Below are positions 8,901-17,600 of a DNA stretch of 64,000 nucleotides, one piece after another. The stretch lies in contig NZ_BOPB01000002.1 in NCBI RefSeq assembly GCF_016863535.1, forward strand, positions 62,001 through 126,000, in the 5' to 3' direction. The stretch is from Micromonospora lutea (GTDB taxonomy: Bacteria > Actinomycetota > Actinomycetes > Mycobacteriales > Micromonosporaceae). The notes under the pieces were generated by a model. That model did not search any database. It had not been told where the DNA came from and saw only the letters and a program-made list of their open reading frames with translations. How positions within the stretch are numbered: the stretch's first letter is position 1; the number at the start of each line of letters is the position of its first letter. A program made the position numbers and the translations under genes.

Positions 8901-11359
8901 CCGCGCAACGGCTGATCGACCTGTCCCTGGCAGTGGAGGCTCTCGGCCCCGAGACGCCGCTGACGGTCGCCGCGCTCACCCGCGGGGTCTTCGACGTGCT
9001 CGGCGACGAGCGGACAGTCGTCACCGACGCCATCAGCCAGGGCCTCGTCGGCGGGCTGGTGCACGAGCGACCGCGCTCTCGCCAGCTGATCGTCGACGTC
9101 CCCGGTGACGACCCCTGGATTCCGGCGGTGGTGTCGGCGCTCACCTCGCACACCGGCGTCGTCGCGGTACGCGGGCGACACTGTTGGATCCGGGAGTACG
9201 CGGCGGCAGCCACCACCCCCGGACACTCGGCACTCCGCGACGGCGGGACGTACCTGATCACCGGAGGGCTGGGTGGCGTCGGCCTGGCGTTGGCGCAGCA
9301 CATCGCCTCCCGAGTAGCCAGGCCCACGCTGGTCCTGGTCGGCCGGCGCGGTGAAGTCGCCGGTGAGCTCGCGGAGCAGTTGGCGTCCGTCGCGGCGATG
9401 GCGGACGTCGTCACGCTGGCCTGTGACGTGTCCGATCCGGCGGCGGTGGCCCGCCTGGTGGACGATCTCGCCAGCCAGGGTCGCCGGCCCGACGGAGTGA
9501 TCCATGCCGCCGGGGTCAGCGGCGGTGCCGTGGTGGCCCGGTCGACCGTCGACAGCGTCGACGATGTCGTCCGACCCAAGCTCGACGGCGCCCGTGCCGT
9601 GGCGTCCGCGTTCGCCGACCACCAGCTGGACTTCCTCATGCTGTGCTCGTCCCTCACGGTCACCACCGGCGGCTTCGGGCAGGGCGACTACGCCGCGGCG
9701 AACGCGACGCTCGACGCCCTCGCCACGCAGGGGTTGGCCAACCACCCGGTCGTGTCGGTCCAATGGGGACGCTGGGAGGGCGTCGGGATGGCCGCGGCGT
9801 TGCCCGTCGGCGCGCCCGGTCGGTCCGAGTCGCCGGAGCTGGACCATCCCCTCATCGGCTCCCGGGCCGTCGTGTCCGAGAACGAGGAGACCCTGACGAC
9901 GATCCTGCGTACCGACAAGGACTGGGTCATCGACGACCACCGGTTGATGGGCCATGGGCTCGTCCCGGGAACGGCCTACCTCGAGATCGTGCGAGCCGCC
10001 CTCGCCGACCGCGCGGCAGGCGGAACGCTCGAGCTACGCGACATCATGTTCGTCCAGCCGGTCGTCGTGCCCGATGGTGCCGAGCGGACCATCCACACCA
10101 CCGTGCGGGACGTGGGCGAGGGCAACGTCGAGTTCACCATCCGCAGCCGAGACACGAGCGGTGGGGTCTGGCAGACCCATGCCACCGGATGGGCGCGCAT
10201 CGTCGACGCGAGCGGAGACAGCCGGCGTGACCTTGCCGCGGTACGCGAACAGTGCCGTGTCCGGGAAACCCTCAGGTCGCGTCAGGAGATCCTCGGACGG
10301 GCCCGCGCGGAGCGGTGGACCGACGGTCCCCTCCGGTTCCAGGTCGGCCCCCGGTGGGAGGTCCTGGACACCCTGGAACTCGGCGAGGGGCACGTGCTGG
10401 CCAGGATGGCCCTCGACGAGCGGTTCCGGGACGACGTCACGACGTACCACCTGCATCCCGCCCTTCTCGACATGGCGGTGGGCGTCTTCCGGATCGACGC
10501 CGACGACCCGAACTACCTGCCGCTGAGCTACGGCGCTGTCCGGCAGCACCACCCCCTGACACCGGTGATCTGGTGCCACGCGTGGGCAGCGGATCGGAAC
10601 CGGGACTCCGTCGAGACCCTCTCCTGCGACATGGAGATCCTCGACGCCGAGGGGAAGGTGCTCGTCGAGATCACCGACTATTCGGTCAAGCGGGTGCATG
10701 ACGTCGACACCCTCATGGAGCAGATCACCGGCAGCGTCGAAGCCGCCCGTGCGCTCGTGGACGGTCCAGGTGAGCCGAACGTCCTGGACGAGCTCTCCCG
10801 GGGCCTGGACCTGTCGACCGCCCGGGCCGCCTTCGACGCCGTGCTCGCCTGCCGGGACCTGCCCCGCCACGTGATCGTCACCCCGCGTCCGGTGGCAGAG
10901 ATGGTGACATTGGCGGACCGGGCCACCGAGGTGCTGTTCGGGGTGGTCGACCACTCGGAGCACGTGGGCAGCCGCCACCCTCGGCCGGCACTCGACACGC
11001 CCCTGGTCGAGCCGCGCACACCGATCGAGGCGGACATCGCGGCGATCTGGGAGGAGACGCTCGGCATCGACCGGGTGGGGGTGCTCGACGACTTCTTCGC
11101 GCTGGGCGGCCACTCCATCGCCGCCGTGCAGATCGGCACGCGGGTGCGGAGCCGGCTCGGCGTGTCGTTCGACCTCAAGGACTTCTACGGGACGCCGACG
11201 GTGGCCCACCTCGCGGCACTCATCGCCGGTGCCGAGGAAGCCCCGCCGGAGGCGGTACCGCTGGTCCGGGTCGCCGACGAGATCGACGACCTGGTGACCG
11301 ACATGACTCCCGAGGAGATCGACCGACAGCTGCGAGCGATGCTCGCGGAAGGGCATTGA
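5951..11359 (+). CDS. Polyketide synthase KS-AT-KR-DH-carrier (non-canonical order)
   Basis: An 1802-residue PKS module placed between serine and glycine modules. The KS has TACSTS (Cys172), EAHGTAT and KGNVGH. The AT has GQGAQ, GHSIGE (Ser615) and SHGFH, a malonyl-type signature. The KR follows with TGGLGGVG near residue 1104 and a Ser/Tyr pair (LCSSLT, GDYAAAN with Tyr1247); it lacks the LDD B-type motif. The DH comes after the KR, with HRLMGHGLVP (His1330, HxxxGxxxxP intact) and HPALLD. The carrier is NRPS-like (FFALGGHSIAAV, Ser1722). Canonical modules place DH before KR, so this order is unusual and recalls enediyne-type synthases. Predicted outcome: serine extended by malonate, ketone reduced and water lost to an enoyl unit. 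The start ATG has AGAAGG upstream, and the stop lies one base before the next ATG. Confidence 0.92.
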   Translation: MPQDTDLPRVAVVGMAGQFPGAGDVDHFWRGVVTGRDCLTRFDPESAAAVEPGHVPVKGVLEGADLFDAGLFGFSPREAEVLDPQQRIFLECSFAALDDAGIVPASFDGRVGVFGGSSLNTYLVNNVLPDTTAMSSLGPYQVMQASDKDFLCTRVAYKLGLTGPAITVQTACSTSLTAIHLACQSLLAGECDAALAGGVSIGSPLDQGYPYQEGGIASPDGTCRPFDAEANGTVPGNGVGVVVLRRLEDAIEDGDTILAVVRGTAANNDGGHKAGYTAPSVDGQASVIREALAVAGVRPEEVGYLEAHGTATELGDMIEVAALRQVFGETSRKACVLGAVKGNVGHLDAAAGVCGFIKTVLTLANECLAPTAHFTSPNPRLALDASPFEVLGEARPWPRGGRPRLAGVSSFGIGGTNVHVILEEAPEHGPVSPSGSDDGTPRLFELSSSSSQAVVETGRGLARHLEERRPHLSEVTAALSRRRDLDWRAAVVATGLDEAVRRLGDLATGQVVKARSRRRMVFMFPGQGAQYPGMAAGLHAADETFARAFDECLAAFKEQAGLDLADLVLGERTPQADERLARTEFTQPALFAVEYALARTWMSAGIEPVAMVGHSIGEYVAACLAGVMDLRDAVRLVAARGRLVQTMPTGAMLAVTLAASDVAKVLAEEAPDCVVAAVNAPELVAVSGPAASIERLEKHLTSAGVGHRRLHTSHGFHSPAMDGAVEPLTAVVATTALRPPRIPFYSNTSGTLITPDQAQDPGYWGRHVREPVLFTDAIADLLTDDRTVLLEVGPGRTLGDLVRLRPDRTPDHVVLSSLRHPNDRVDDRETMLVAAGALWAAGVEFDHHRLAPASPRRARQLPPRALTRERYWIHPESRGTASADALAVGPVVVPTWRRAAVEPAGQARPEQRWVVLDDSAGLGRALAEALDAAGRAVRRLEAAALDAASLPRHLSDALADGGTELMVVVVPGEATDETEERQRAAQRLIDLSLAVEALGPETPLTVAALTRGVFDVLGDERTVVTDAISQGLVGGLVHERPRSRQLIVDVPGDDPWIPAVVSALTSHTGVVAVRGRHCWIREYAAAATTPGHSALRDGGTYLITGGLGGVGLALAQHIASRVARPTLVLVGRRGEVAGELAEQLASVAAMADVVTLACDVSDPAAVARLVDDLASQGRRPDGVIHAAGVSGGAVVARSTVDSVDDVVRPKLDGARAVASAFADHQLDFLMLCSSLTVTTGGFGQGDYAAANATLDALATQGLANHPVVSVQWGRWEGVGMAAALPVGAPGRSESPELDHPLIGSRAVVSENEETLTTILRTDKDWVIDDHRLMGHGLVPGTAYLEIVRAALADRAAGGTLELRDIMFVQPVVVPDGAERTIHTTVRDVGEGNVEFTIRSRDTSGGVWQTHATGWARIVDASGDSRRDLAAVREQCRVRETLRSRQEILGRARAERWTDGPLRFQVGPRWEVLDTLELGEGHVLARMALDERFRDDVTTYHLHPALLDMAVGVFRIDADDPNYLPLSYGAVRQHHPLTPVIWCHAWAADRNRDSVETLSCDMEILDAEGKVLVEITDYSVKRVHDVDTLMEQITGSVEAARALVDGPGEPNVLDELSRGLDLSTARAAFDAVLACRDLPRHVIVTPRPVAEMVTLADRATEVLFGVVDHSEHVGSRHPRPALDTPLVEPRTPIEADIAAIWEETLGIDRVGVLDDFFALGGHSIAAVQIGTRVRSRLGVSFDLKDFYGTPTVAHLAALIAGAEEAPPEAVPLVRVADEIDDLVTDMTPEEIDRQLRAMLAEGH

Positions 11360-11360
11360 C

Positions 11361-14300
11361 ATGGCCGCGATAGACCCGGATCAGCTCACCGTCGAAGAGA
11401 AGCGGGCACTGCTGATCGAAGGACTCCGCCGCAGCCGGCAGCGAGAGTTCCCCGCATCGTTCCCGCAGCAGCGGATGTGGTTCCTCGACCAGCTCATGCC
11501 CGGGAACACGTCGAACAACCTTCCCCGGGCAATCCGCATCACCGGTCCGCTGGACGTCGAGGCGTGGTCGAAGGCGGTCAACCGGATCGTCGAACGTCAC
11601 GAGGCGCTGCGGACCACCTTCCGGGACGAGGATGGCAGCCCGATACAGGTCGTCCACCCCTGGTTGGAGCCGGAACTCGTGATCGAGGACCATCCCGAGC
11701 TGGCCGCTCCGGACGCGTGGGACGCGATCCAGGAGCGGGCCCAACGGGAATTCAACCGGGCGTTCGACATCGAGACCGGCCCGCTGTTGCGGCTGAGGTT
11801 CCTCCGGCTGAGCGCCGACGACCACATCCTGCTGGTCACGATCCACCACATCGCCGCCGACCTCTGGTCGACGACGCAGTTCCTGACCGAACTCTCGGCG
11901 CTGTACGGGGAGATCACCGGTGGCCGCCCCGCCGAACTGCCCGAGCTGCCGATCCAGTACTCCGACTACTCGCAGTGGCAACACCGTCGGGTGAAGGAGG
12001 GAGCCGCCGCGTCCGACCTCGACTACTGGCGGCAGGCGCTGGAGGGAGCCCCGGGCGGTATCGACCTGCCGGCCGACCGTCCCCGTCCGCCGATCCAGGG
12101 AATCCGGGGCTCCACCGTCCTGTTCGAGCTTGAGCCGGCCATGTTCGACCGGCTTCGCGCGTTCTGCAAGGACGCGGGGGTGACCCCGTTCATGGCCACC
12201 CTGGCTGCCTTCTCCGTCCTGCTGGCGCGGGTCAGCCGTACCGACGACGTCGTCGTCGGTGTCCCCACCGCCAACCGCGATCGCGACGAGATCAAGCACC
12301 TGATCGGCTACTTCGTGAACATGCTGCCGATGCGGGTCCGCATCGACCCTGCCGAGGGCTTCCGAACCCTCGTCCAGCAGGTGCGGTCCACCGCGCTCGG
12401 CGGCTTCGCCCACCAGGAACTCTCGTTCGAGCAGATCGTCGACGGCGTGCAACCCGAACGGGACCCCGCGCGCAGCCCGCTCTTCCAGGTGTCCTTCATC
12501 TACCAGAACATCGAGATCCCGACGTTCTCGGCCGGCGGACTGTCGCTCGAACCGCTCGACATCCCGAGCCGCACGGCCCGTTTCGATCTGGAACTCCAGG
12601 TCTTCGAGGGCGCCGGACTGACCGGCTGGTTCGAGTACAGCACCGACCTGTTCGACCAGGCGACCATCGAGCGGCTCGGGCGTGAACTCACCACGCTGAT
12701 CGGCGGGCTGCTCGACGAACCCGACAAGCCGGTGTCCGCCGTCAACCTCATCGATCCGGCTGACCTCCGGGAGATCGAAGCCCTCGGACGGGGACCGCGC
12801 AGGGACTGGGACACCACCGGCCTGGCTGACGAGCTTGTCCGGCGGAGCGCTGCGGCGCACCCCGACGACGTGGCCGTGATCGGTCGTGGGCGGCTGACGT
12901 ACCGCGAGTTGCTGGCCGAGGTGGACTCGCTGGCGGCTCGGCTCCAGGCACGCGGCGTGGGCCGGGGGAGTCTCGTCGGCATCTGCCTGCCCCGGGACGA
13001 GCGGATCGTCATCGCGCTGCTCGCGGTGCTCAGCTGCGGTGCGGCGTACGTCCCCATCGACCCCGCCTTTCCCGAGTCGCGGATCCGGCACATGGTCGAG
13101 GACTCCGGGCTGAGTCTCGCCATCGCCATCGAGGAGACCAGCGGGCCACTGGGCGCGCTGGCGACCGAGACGCTGGACCTTCCGGGAGCCACTCCGGCGA
13201 CCGACGGCGGCGCGGTGCCCCGTCCTGTCGAGGGGCGATCCGGTACGGACATCGCCTACGTGATCTACACGTCGGGCTCCACCGGCGTGCCCAAGGGCGT
13301 CGTCGTCCCGCACCGGGCGCTCGACAACTTCCTGCGGTCGATGGCCGAGCGGCCCGGCATGTCGGCCGGCGAGGTGCTGGTCGCCGTGACCACCTTCTCG
13401 TTCGACATCTCCATGCTCGAACTGCTGCTACCGCTGACCGTCGGCGGCACGGTGGTGCTGGCCGGTCGGGACGTGGTCGTCGACGCCGTACGCCTGGCGA
13501 CGCTGCTGGACGACAGCGGCGCCGACCTCATGCAGGCCACGCCGACCACCTGGCGGATGCTGCTCGACCAGGGGTGGCGTCCGGCGGGCTCGTTCCGCGC
13601 CCTCGTCGGAGGGGAGGCCCTACCACCGGCGCTGGCCGTGGAGCTGACAGCCGTCGTCGACGAGACGTGGAACATGTACGGCCCGACGGAGACCACGATC
13701 TGGTCCTCCGTCGACCGGGTGGGTGACGGTCCGGTGCGCCTGGGCGAGCCGATCGCCAACACCGACCTGCTGGTGGTGGAGCCGAGTGGCCAACCCGCGC
13801 CCGTGGGCGTTCCCGGTGAGTTGTGGATCGGTGGCAGCGGCGTGAGCCTCGGCTACTGGCTGCGCCCCGAGCTGACCGCCGACCGGTTCGTCACCCGTGC
13901 GGACCGGGAGGGGCTCTGGTATCGCACCGGTGACCTGGTGCGCCGGGACGGCAAGGGTGACCTCGAGTTCCTCGGGCGGCTCGACCATCAGGTCAAGCTC
14001 CGCGGTTACCGGGTCGAACTGGGTGAGGTCGAAGCAGCCCTGCTGGCGGACGAGGCGATCGTCGAAGCGGTGGCGGTCGTACGCGAGGACACCCCCGGCG
14101 ACCAGCGGCTGGTCGGATACGTCCGCCTCGCCGACGGTGCCGGACCACTCGACCGCACCGCTCTCCAACGGCGTCTCGCCGACCGGCTGCCCGAGTACAT
14201 GATCCCGCCGGTGATCGTGGAGCAGGAGCGGCTCCCGCTCACCGCCAACGGGAAGGTCGACCGGTCGGCGCTTCCCCGGCCCGGCATGGTCGAGCGCGAG

Positions 14301-14639
14301 TACGTCGCCCCGCGCAGCGCGACCGAGAAGGTCGTCGCGGCGATCTGGGAAGAGGTCCTGGACGTGGACCGGATCGGTGTCCGGGACGACTTCTTCGCGC
14401 TCGGCGGACACTCGCTGCTCAGCACGCGCGTGCTGGTCCGGGTACGCACCGCCTTCGGGGTGAACGTTCCGCTGCAGCGGATCTTCCGGGATCCCACGGT
14501 CGCGGGCCTCGCAACGGCGGTGGGTGAACTCGCCGACAGCCCGGAGGCGGTCGAGCGGATGGCGGAGCTGATTCTCGAGATGTCGAACCTCGGTGATGAC
14601 GAGGTCGCCGCCGAGCTGCATGCTGAGGCCAACCGATGA
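11361..14639 (+). CDS. NRPS module C-A(Gly)-T
   Basis: A 1092-residue NRPS module predicted to add glycine. The C domain has HHIAADLWS (His near residue 162), with Leu in place of the final Gly of HHxxxDG. The A domain has YTSGSTGVPKG and YGPTETT. The pocket residues read by hand are D-I-L-Q-L-G-M-I-W plus Lys, one residue from the known glycine code DILQLGLIWK. The T domain reads FFALGGHSLLS with Ser1018. No N-methyltransferase is inserted in the A domain, so sarcosine would need a separate enzyme. The C-terminal helix rich in Glu/Leu (about residues 1060-1092) resembles an NRPS docking element. It starts one base after the PKS stop and shares ATGA with the next NRPS. Confidence 0.93.
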   Translation: MAAIDPDQLTVEEKRALLIEGLRRSRQREFPASFPQQRMWFLDQLMPGNTSNNLPRAIRITGPLDVEAWSKAVNRIVERHEALRTTFRDEDGSPIQVVHPWLEPELVIEDHPELAAPDAWDAIQERAQREFNRAFDIETGPLLRLRFLRLSADDHILLVTIHHIAADLWSTTQFLTELSALYGEITGGRPAELPELPIQYSDYSQWQHRRVKEGAAASDLDYWRQALEGAPGGIDLPADRPRPPIQGIRGSTVLFELEPAMFDRLRAFCKDAGVTPFMATLAAFSVLLARVSRTDDVVVGVPTANRDRDEIKHLIGYFVNMLPMRVRIDPAEGFRTLVQQVRSTALGGFAHQELSFEQIVDGVQPERDPARSPLFQVSFIYQNIEIPTFSAGGLSLEPLDIPSRTARFDLELQVFEGAGLTGWFEYSTDLFDQATIERLGRELTTLIGGLLDEPDKPVSAVNLIDPADLREIEALGRGPRRDWDTTGLADELVRRSAAAHPDDVAVIGRGRLTYRELLAEVDSLAARLQARGVGRGSLVGICLPRDERIVIALLAVLSCGAAYVPIDPAFPESRIRHMVEDSGLSLAIAIEETSGPLGALATETLDLPGATPATDGGAVPRPVEGRSGTDIAYVIYTSGSTGVPKGVVVPHRALDNFLRSMAERPGMSAGEVLVAVTTFSFDISMLELLLPLTVGGTVVLAGRDVVVDAVRLATLLDDSGADLMQATPTTWRMLLDQGWRPAGSFRALVGGEALPPALAVELTAVVDETWNMYGPTETTIWSSVDRVGDGPVRLGEPIANTDLLVVEPSGQPAPVGVPGELWIGGSGVSLGYWLRPELTADRFVTRADREGLWYRTGDLVRRDGKGDLEFLGRLDHQVKLRGYRVELGEVEAALLADEAIVEAVAVVREDTPGDQRLVGYVRLADGAGPLDRTALQRRLADRLPEYMIPPVIVEQERLPLTANGKVDRSALPRPGMVEREYVAPRSATEKVVAAIWEEVLDVDRIGVRDDFFALGGHSLLSTRVLVRVRTAFGVNVPLQRIFRDPTVAGLATAVGELADSPEAVERMAELILEMSNLGDDEVAAELHAEANR

Positions 14640-17600
14640 GTCGTCGGCTGAACCTCAGTCCGGAGCGGCTCGCTCTGCTGGACAGCCGGCTGCGGTCCGA
14701 GGGTGTCCAGCGGGGGCCACGGCTGACCGTCGAGCGACGCGGTGAGCCCGCGCGCCCGGTGCTCCTCACCCCGCAGCAGCGGCAGATGTGGATCCTCGAC
14801 CAGATCGTGGGCGAGGTCTCGCCGTACGTGATCCTCGGCGGGTTGCGGATCGACGGACCGCTCGACGTGGAACTCTTCACGCGGGCGTGCCGCGCGATGT
14901 CGCAACGCCACGAGTCGCTCCGGACGGTCTTCCGTGACTTCGGGGACGGGCCCTGCCAGGTGGTGCTGGACACTCTGGAGCCCCGGGTGACGGTGTCGGA
15001 GAGCCTGGGCGACCCGGTCGAGGCGGTTCACAAGCGTCAGGACGACATGGCGCTGGAACCCTTCGACCTGGCGTACGGTCCGCTGCTCCGCGTCGACGTG
15101 CTGCGTTTCGGTGCCGACGACCACGCCGTGATCTTCGGGATGCACCACATCGTCTCGGACATGTGGTCGATCGGCGTGCTGATGCGTGAGGTGATGCAGA
15201 TCTACCACGGGCTCGTCCGGGGGTCGGCCGCACTCACCCCGCTGACCATCGACTACCCCGACTTCGCGATCTGGCAGGCGGCCCGGGAGGGTGACGACGA
15301 GACCGCTGACATCGCGTACTGGACGGACAAGCTCGCGGGCGCCGACCCGGAGACCGGGCTGGTCGGCGATCGGCCCCGGCCGGCGGAGAAGTCGTACCGG
15401 GGGCAGTCCGTACCGATCGCGGTCCCGGCCACGGTGTCCGCCGCGGTCACCAGGTTGGCCAAGGAGCTGGGCTGCACCCGCTTCATGGTGCTGGCCGCCG
15501 CGTTCGCGACGTTCCTCGTACGGGTCGGTCAGCACGAAGAGGTCGTGATCGGCACCCCGGTGGCGGGTCGTCCCCTGCCCGAGCTCGAAGGGCTGATCGG
15601 CTGCTTCGTCAACACCGTCGCCCTGCGCCTCGATGCCGCCGACGATCCCACCTTCGGCGAGTTCGTGACGCGGACCGCGACCACGGCGCTGGACGCGTTC
15701 GCGCACGATCGGACACCGTTCGAGAAGGTGGTGCAGAACCTCGCACCCGGCCGGAGTCTCTCGCGTAATCCCCTGTTCCAGGCGATGTTCTCGTTCCAGA
15801 ACGCCCCGCTGCCGCAGTGGGACCACGGTGACCTGCGCATCCGCCCGCTCGGCGTCGAGGCGTTGACGGCGAAGTTCGACATCCAGTTGGACCTGATCGA
15901 GGACGGCGACGATCTGTGGGGTCGGCTCGTCTACAGCGCGGACCTGTTCGACGAGGCGCGCGGTGCGCTGCTCGCGGAGCAGTTCAACCGGGTGCTCAGG
16001 ATCGCCGTCACCGAGCCCGGCCAGCGGCTGAGCGCGATCGACGTGCTCGACCTGGCGTGGCGGCGACGCGTCCTCGGCTGGAGCGACGGCGGTGACCCGC
16101 TGACGCCGGAAGCCGCCAACGTCTACGAACTGGTCGCGCGGGCGGCGCAGCAGCATCCCGATGTCGTCGCCGTCGCGACCCACTCCGGTGTCACGACCTA
16201 CGCCCAGCTCCTCGGTAACGCCGACCGGCTGGCGGCGCGGCTCGCCGCCGCGGGGGTGACCGCTGGGGACGTCGTCGGTCTGGCGTACGAGACCGATGAA
16301 CGCTTCCTCACGACGATGCTGGCGTGCTGGCGGCTGGGGGCGGCCTACCTTCCCCTCGATCCCGAATGGCCGGACGAGCGGATCGCCTTCATGCTCCGGG
16401 ACTGCGGCGCGTCGGTCGTCGTCGGGGATCGCGAGCCCGGCGGGTTCGTCCTGCTGACTGCCGAGGCGGTCGAGGAGGACTCGGCGCAGGCACCGGCCGT
16501 CGACACCGACACCGGTCGGCCCGCCTACGTCATCTTCACCTCGGGCACGACCGGGCGCCCCAAGGGGGTGGCCGTCCCACAGCGGGCCCTGCTGCACTAC
16601 GTCCGTAACGTTCCGCCCAGGCTCGGATGGGGCGGCACCGGGGAGAGTTACGCGCTGCTCCAGCAGGCCTTCACCGACTTCGCGCTGACGACGCTGGTCA
16701 CCTCGCTGACCACCGGTGGCACCCTGCGCATCCTCGGGCGTACGGAGGCGACGGAGCCGGCCGTGGTGGCGACCACGTTGAGCGAGGTCGACCATGCGAA
16801 GCTCGTTCCGTCGCACCTGATGGCGATCGTCTCGACCGCCGGTCCGGAGGCGGTCTGGCCGCGTCGCAGCCTCGTCCTCGGCGGTGAGAGCATCGCGGCT
16901 GACGACCTCGTCCGGCTCTGCACCGAGCGGCGCGCCCGTCGGCTCGTGAACCACTACGGGCCGACGGAGACGACGATCGGTGCGCTCACCGGCCCGGTGG
17001 ACGAGATCGACGTCACGCGCGGCACCCTTGCCCTCGGCCGGCCCGTGCCGGGCATGCGCGCGCTCGTGCTCGACGCGGCGGGTCGGCTCGTCCCGCCCGG
17101 GGTGATCGGCGAACTTCACCTGGCCGGCACCCAACTGAGCGAGGGCTACGTCAACCGGCCGGACCTGACCGCCGAGCGTTTCGTGCCGGACCCGTTCGGC
17201 CGTGCGGACGCGGTGATGTACCGGACCGGCGACCGCGTCTGGTGGGACATGGACGGAAGGATCCGGTTCGTCGGCCGGGTCGACCACCAGGTGAAGATCC
17301 GGGGCTACCGCATCGAGCCGGCCGAGGTGGAGATGGCCGTACTCGCCGCTCCCGGGGTGACCGCCTGCTGCGTGTGCGCCCGGTCGGACGACAACTCGGC
17401 CCGGTTGGTCGCCTATGTCACCGGCGAGCCGGGAGCCGAGGCGGTCACCCGGCGAGAGGTCCTGGATGCGGTGTCCCAACGACTGCCGGCGCACATGGTG
17501 CCCACCGATGTCGTGGTGCTCGACGCGATGCCACTCCAGAGCACCGGCAAGATCGATCGGGCGGCCCTGCCCTGGCCGGTCGCGGCAGCCGACGATCTCG

